A stretch of 64,000 nucleotides of DNA, from NCBI GenBank assembly GCA_030737835.1, contig CM060853.1, positions 310,001 to 374,000 of the forward strand. Direction: 5' to 3'. The stretch is from Acorus gramineus (lineage: Eukaryota > Streptophyta > Magnoliopsida > Acorales > Acoraceae). A program made the translations under genes and the position numbers. Positions 60,024-64,000 of this stretch are shown piece after piece (the stretch's first letter is position 1; each line of letters begins with the position of its first letter). The notes beneath the pieces are model-generated. The model was given only the letters and a program-made list of their open reading frames with translations, made no database searches and was not told where the DNA came from.

Positions 60024-61382
60024 TCAATGATAATATTTTTTGAGATGAATTACATTCCATGGTTGGGGAATCTCAGACCCATCCATAGTTTCTAAGTGAT
60101 AAGCTCCGTTTGGTCTGACCCGCATGACTTTGAAAGGGCCTTCCTTGTTTGGTCCAAGTTTGCCATCCTTCTTGTTCTTGGTTTCTGGAAAGACTTCTTT
60201 GAGGACAAGGTCTCCAACTCGGAAACTCCTGCTTGAAACTCGTCGATTGTAATATCAAGATATTTGATTTTGATAATCTGCTGTCCTTATTGCTACAATT
60301 TCCCTCCTTTCATCTTGGAGTTCTAAGTCTTGCATCATCTGACTGTCAATCCTTGCTTGGTCGAAGTCCTGGGTCCGGTGGGTGGGCAAATTGGTCTCGA
60401 CTGGTAGAGCGGCTTCGATTCCGAACGCTAATGAGAAGGGAGTTTCTTCCGTAGACCTTCTTGAGGTGGTCCGGTAGGACTAGAGGACCGAAGGGAGTTC
60501 ATCGACCCATTTCCCTTTCGCACTGTCCAACCTTTTCTTCAAACCGTCTAGGATAGTTCGTTTTGTGATTTTAGCTTGTCCGTTGCTCTGGGGATATCAC
60601 ATAGTGGAAAAATGATGTTGTATCTTCAGTTCTTCGCAGAACTCCTTTATCCGGGCATTGTCAAACTACTTGCCGTTGTCTGAGATGATGGAATGCGGGA
60701 CTCCGAAGCGACACACTATCTCCTTCCACAAGAAGGCCTTAACCTCAGTATCCCTGATTCTCGCCAAAGGCACTGCTTCAACCCATTTAGTGAAGTAATC
60801 GGTGGCCATCAGAAGGAAGCATTTTTTGCAGAGGTGCCATGGGCATAGGTTCGATAATATCCAGTCCCCACTGAGCAAATGGCCAAGGGCTCTTGAGGGG
60901 AACAAGGTTTGTTGCTGGTTGGTGAATAAGTGTGCTGAATCTTTGGCAGTTTTTGCATTTCCGAACTAGGTCTACGGAATCTATTTTCAAGCTTGGCCAG
61001 AAGTACCCAATCAACACTACTCGGAGGGCTAGCGATCAAGACCCGATGTGCCCCCCACACAAGCCTGAGTGGAGTGTGTTCAGCACCCGTTGCACCTCTC
61101 GGGGTCCAACGCATCTTAGGTAGGGTCCCTGAAACTCCTTTTATAGAGAATTCCCATAGATGACATCCAGAATCTGGCAGCCTTCTGCTTGAGCTTTTTC
61201 GCCTCGAATTTACTCTCTGACAGGAATCCTTCCGAGAGGTACCGTTTGATGTCTGTCATCCAATTGGGTGAGTCCTCCGCGCAAGCAACCATCAAAACCT
61301 GGTTGGCCCTTTCGATGCTTGGGACCTTCAAATAGTCGATTTGTATGCTTCTAGTGGGCTTTCCGCCGATGGCTGATGCCAA
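60024..61382 (-). pseudogene. Gypsy integrase remnant
   Basis: Minus-strand integrase. Blocks in order: KLKQKAARFWMSSMGILYKR, LIGYFWPSLKIDSVDLVRKC with the zinc-binding CKNCQ, PFAQWGLDIIEPMP (first catalytic Asp), TDYFTKWVEAVPLARI, FGVPHSIISDNGK (second Asp), YPQSNGQAKITKRTI and the C-terminal FRVGDLVLKEVFPETKNKK and PFKVMRVRPNGAYHLE, ending at a stop at 60024-60026. Breaks include a stop after FRDPT (61116), a frame change near 60810-60860, a stop at DNGK|FDN and stops after STM and PSVL. The residue expected to be the catalytic Glu (GQVE in relatives) is Lys here (codon 60570-60572). Confidence 0.85.
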
Positions 61383-61448
61383 ATTAGCTAAAGCGTCCGC
61401 TTGAACATTGAGCTCTCTCTCTATCTGATGTATATCAGCCGATCTGAA

Positions 61449-61961
61449 CTAGGAGAGCAACAATTGCACCTTCTCTTGATATGCAATCATCCGCTCGTCC
61501 CTTGTTTCATATTCTCCGATGCTTTGAAACACTACCAGCTGTGAGTCGCTATAGATATCAATGACCTGAGCACCGAGGTGAATTGCGAGCTCCAAACCTG
61601 CAACAAGGGCTTCGTACTCAGCTTCATTGTTAGATGCTCGAAAACCTAATTTCAGGGCATGTTCGAACAGAAGTCCGTCACTGTTCCTTAAAACCAGTCT
61701 TGCTCCCGCGCCTTTCCGATTAGAAGCTCCATCGACATTTAGGGTCCACGTGGGACCAACCAAGGCCTCCTGGTTGTTGATCATAAGCACCTCCTCGTGC
61801 GGTGGGATCAAGTTGGTTACAACGTCAGCGATTACTTGTCCTTTTATCGCACTCCTCGGAATGTATTGGAGATCAAAAGGAGACAACTCGATCGCCCATT
61901 TCAACATTCGCCCGGTGATGTTGGCTTTCTTAAGAATAAGCTTGAGCGGGTAATCGGTCAC
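61449..61961 (-). pseudogene. Second RNase H (aRNH-type) of the Tat-lineage Gypsy
   Basis: An extra RNase H domain between the first RNase H and the integrase: TLNVDGASNRKGAGARLVL, SNNEAEYEALVAGLELAIHL and IDIYSDSQLVV supply the D-E-D acidic residues. The preceding text (KWAIELSPFDLQYIPRSAIK, GQVIADVV) is the usual link from the first RNase H. A second RNase H after RT places the element in the Tat/Ogre group. Stop at 61449-61451. Confidence 0.85.
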
Positions 61962-62000
61962 TACATTAACCGAGTGAGCAACAAAGTAATGCCTGAGTTT

Positions 62001-62609
62001 TCAAGATGATATGAGAAGGGCATAGACGACCTTTTCAAGGTACATGTATGAGGACTCTGATCCGCATAAGGATTTGCTGACATAATAGACTGTCCACTAC
62101 ACTCCTTCATGTTCTTTTATGATGGCCGAGCTGATTGCGTGGTCAGAGGCCGCCATGTAAAGGTACAGCGGCTCACCGGGGTTTGGCTTCATCAGCAACG
62201 GAGGCGATGCGAGATATCTCTTGAGTTCTTCAAAAGCCAGTTGGCACTCGGGGGTCCAATCGAATTTCTTGGCTTTCCTAAGCAGTCTGAAGAAAGGGAG
62301 ATTTCTCTCAGTTGCCTTAGAGATAAACCGACTCAGGGTTGCCAGTCTCCCGGTCAACCTCTGAACTTCCTTCCTGTTCCTTGGTGGGTTCATTTCGAGC
62401 ACAGCTTTGATCTGATCAGGGTTAGCTTCTATACCCTGGTGTGTGGTCAAAAACCTAAGGAACTTTCTAGATTCTACCCCGAAGGAGCACTTAGTCGTGT
62501 TAAGTTTCATGTGGTAGTTCCGGAGGACTTCAAAAGCTGCCCTGAGATGCTCGAGATGGTTGCCTTGCTTGCTGTTCTTTACCAACATGTCATCTATGTA
62601 AACTTCCAC
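62001..62609 (-). pseudogene. Gypsy reverse transcriptase C-terminal part and first RNase H
   Basis: Contains the catalytic EVYIDDMLVKN (YIDD codons 62589-62600), then FGVESRKFLRFLTTHQGIEA, GRLATLSRFISKATERNLPF, FDWTPECQLAFEELKRYLAS and YLYMAASDHAISSAI, which is the RT thumb and RNase H start. Stops at 62097-62099 (after KEHEGV) and 62001-62003 (before KLRHYFVAH) interrupt the RNase H. Confidence 0.88.
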
Positions 62610-63308
62610 AGTCTTGCCAATCTATCGTTCAAACATCTTGGTGATGAGCCTTTGGTATGTTTCCCTCGCATTTTTTAGCTCGAAAGGCATGACCTTGTAA
62701 CAGTAGGTGCCCATCGGGGTGATGAATGCCGTCTTTTCCACGTCATGTTCATACATCGGAATTTGATGATATCCCGAATACACGTCCATGAAGCTCATCA
62801 ACTCATTCCCCTAGGAGGCATCTACTAATTGGTCTATTTTTGGAAGGAGGAAGCTATCCTTTGGACAAGCGCTGTTCAGATCAGTGAAGTCAACACATAC
62901 TCGCCACTTTTCGTTCTTCTTGGGTACTACCACTTTGTTGGCTAGCCAATCGGGGTACCGGACTCCCCGAATGAATCCAGCAGCGAGGAGCTTCTCCACC
63001 TCTTCTTTGATAGCTTCGGCGTGAACTGGTGCTACTCGCCTCTGTCGTTGCTTGACGGGGCGTACTGCAGGGGAGATGCACAATCGATGAGAAATTACAC
63101 TTGGATCTATGCCAGGCATTTCAGATGGCTTCCATGCGAACACGTCCACGTGTTCATGGAGTAACTTGATCAAATTTTCTCTTTCACTTTGGCCCAACGC
63201 GGTGCCGATAAGGAAATACTTTTTTGGTTCAGGCGGGTCGATGAAGATCTTCTCCAGGTCTTCAACTACCCGTTGAGCTGGATCAGGTCGGGCCTCATCG
63301 GCCTTCAT
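62610..63308 (-). pseudogene. Gypsy reverse transcriptase N-terminal part
   Basis: DVFAWKPSEMPGIDPSVISH, EKLLAAGFIRGVRYPDWLAN, VVVPKKNEKWRVCVDFTDLN and SACPKDSFLLPKIDQLVDAS form the RT fingers and palm, with the first catalytic Asp in MDVYSGYHQIPM just after a stop at 62811-62813. A second stop at 62622-62624 (FER|IGKT) separates it from the YIDD block. Pattern fits the Tat lineage. Confidence 0.88.
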
Positions 63309-64000
63309 CCGATCCTTCAGTAATTGCTATCTTTTGGGATGTATGTCGTCCACACTCCCGGGTTGCTCTTCGGCCTTAGCCTTGCCAGAGGTAGCGATGG
63401 CGTAACACCTCCTTGATTCCACCTGAGGTCAGGAAGCGTAGCTTCTAATGGTATGTTGACGGTATAGCCTTCATTGCCCCCAGCCAGGTGCGGCCCATAA
63501 TTGCATTGTAGGGGGAAGGGAGGTCCATGACAGTGAACTCAGTTAGAACAGTCTCCTCACCTGCCCGCATAGGTAAGGTTATCCGTCCAGCTGGAACTGC
63601 ATGGCTTCTATTGAAAGTGATCAGCGGGTCCTGCAGTGGCTCAAGGTTAGAGGGTTTTAGGCCCATCTTGAGATAAGGCTGCATGAATAGGATGTTAGCC
63701 AAACTTCCCGTGTCGACCAGTATCTGTTTAACGTCGTAGTTCGCGATTCGCAGGGTGATGACCACAACGTCATTGTGTGGTGTGGATACATCGGACAAAT
63801 CGTCATCAGAGAAGGATATGAACCCGGGGTCTTCCACCTTCAGTCTTTTGGGGATGAGTCGGGCTTCCTGGTTGATCTGCAAGACCTCCATGTTGCCCGC
63901 ACTCCTTTTCTCAGCTCGTTGGACCGACTTTGGGTCTTTCAAGGCAGGCAGTCCTCCATAGATCATGTCTATAACCTCGGTCGCGTTTGAAGGGGCAACG
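63309..64000 (-). pseudogene. Gypsy aspartic protease region, cut by window edge
   Basis: Minus-strand frame from beyond 64000. It includes FISFSDDDLSDVSTPHNDVV, the protease active site ILVDTGSLANILFMQ, LMRAGEETVLTEF-like text and SPYNAIMGRTWLGAMKAIPS. It ends at a stop at 63445; the linker to the RT (63309-63444) has frame breaks. gag lies outside the window. Confidence 0.85.

Noticed and set aside
1-64000. tRNA, rRNA or miRNA genes
   Set aside because: No cloverleaf with A and B boxes or rRNA-like sequence was noticed. The inverted-repeat elements could be hairpin sources but nothing supports a defined miRNA.

Overview
This is a transposon-rich, AT-rich stretch of a flowering-plant nuclear genome. 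Evidence: intron-containing genes with GT-AG splice sites, plant-specific protein families (LRR and malectin-LRR receptor kinases, a GDSL esterase, an AZG purine permease, an AIRP2-type RING protein), plant Copia, Gypsy and L1 retroelements, and many small inverted-repeat elements. I cannot name the species from the sequence.

Layout. 1-1307 (minus) is the 5' part of an LRR receptor-kinase gene that runs off the left edge and carries two frameshifts. 1652-10330 is a decayed minus-strand Copia element with short (~134 bp) LTRs, split by a 3.8-kb element (4010-7793) that has TG...CA ends and a perfect 5-bp target duplication. 10331-22580 holds only transposon debris: a 1.17-kb long-TIR element, several MITE-like elements and a decayed L1-type LINE on the minus strand.

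Four intact host genes follow: a two-exon GDSL esterase/lipase (22645-24722, +), a five-exon AIRP2-like RING E3 ligase (29785-27639, -), a fifteen-exon malectin-like LRR receptor kinase (42403-35722, -) and a two-exon AZG2-like purine permease (46572-44374, -). For all four, joining the exons by GT-AG rules gives an uninterrupted frame and the length expected for the family. They are unrelated single genes, not a pathway or cluster. The GDSL and AZG2 exons are strikingly GC-rich, while the RING and kinase exons are AT-rich.

46573-53060 is AT-rich intergenic DNA with MITEs, a nested inverted-repeat element, a ~165-bp nearly pure C tract and a LINE tail. 53061-64000 is a nested Gypsy graveyard. 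It holds a plus-strand LTR and gag-like fragment broken by two further copies of the TG...CA element (53446-56206 and 57424-59165), an array of eight 95-bp tandem repeats, and a minus-strand Tat-lineage Gypsy pol (protease, RT, RNase H, extra RNase H, integrase) full of stop codons.

I found no evidence of a new biochemical system. The most informative unusual structures are the three related TG...CA elements, two with exact target duplications and one without at an orientation switch, and the exactly spaced 95-bp array beside the Gypsy integrase.
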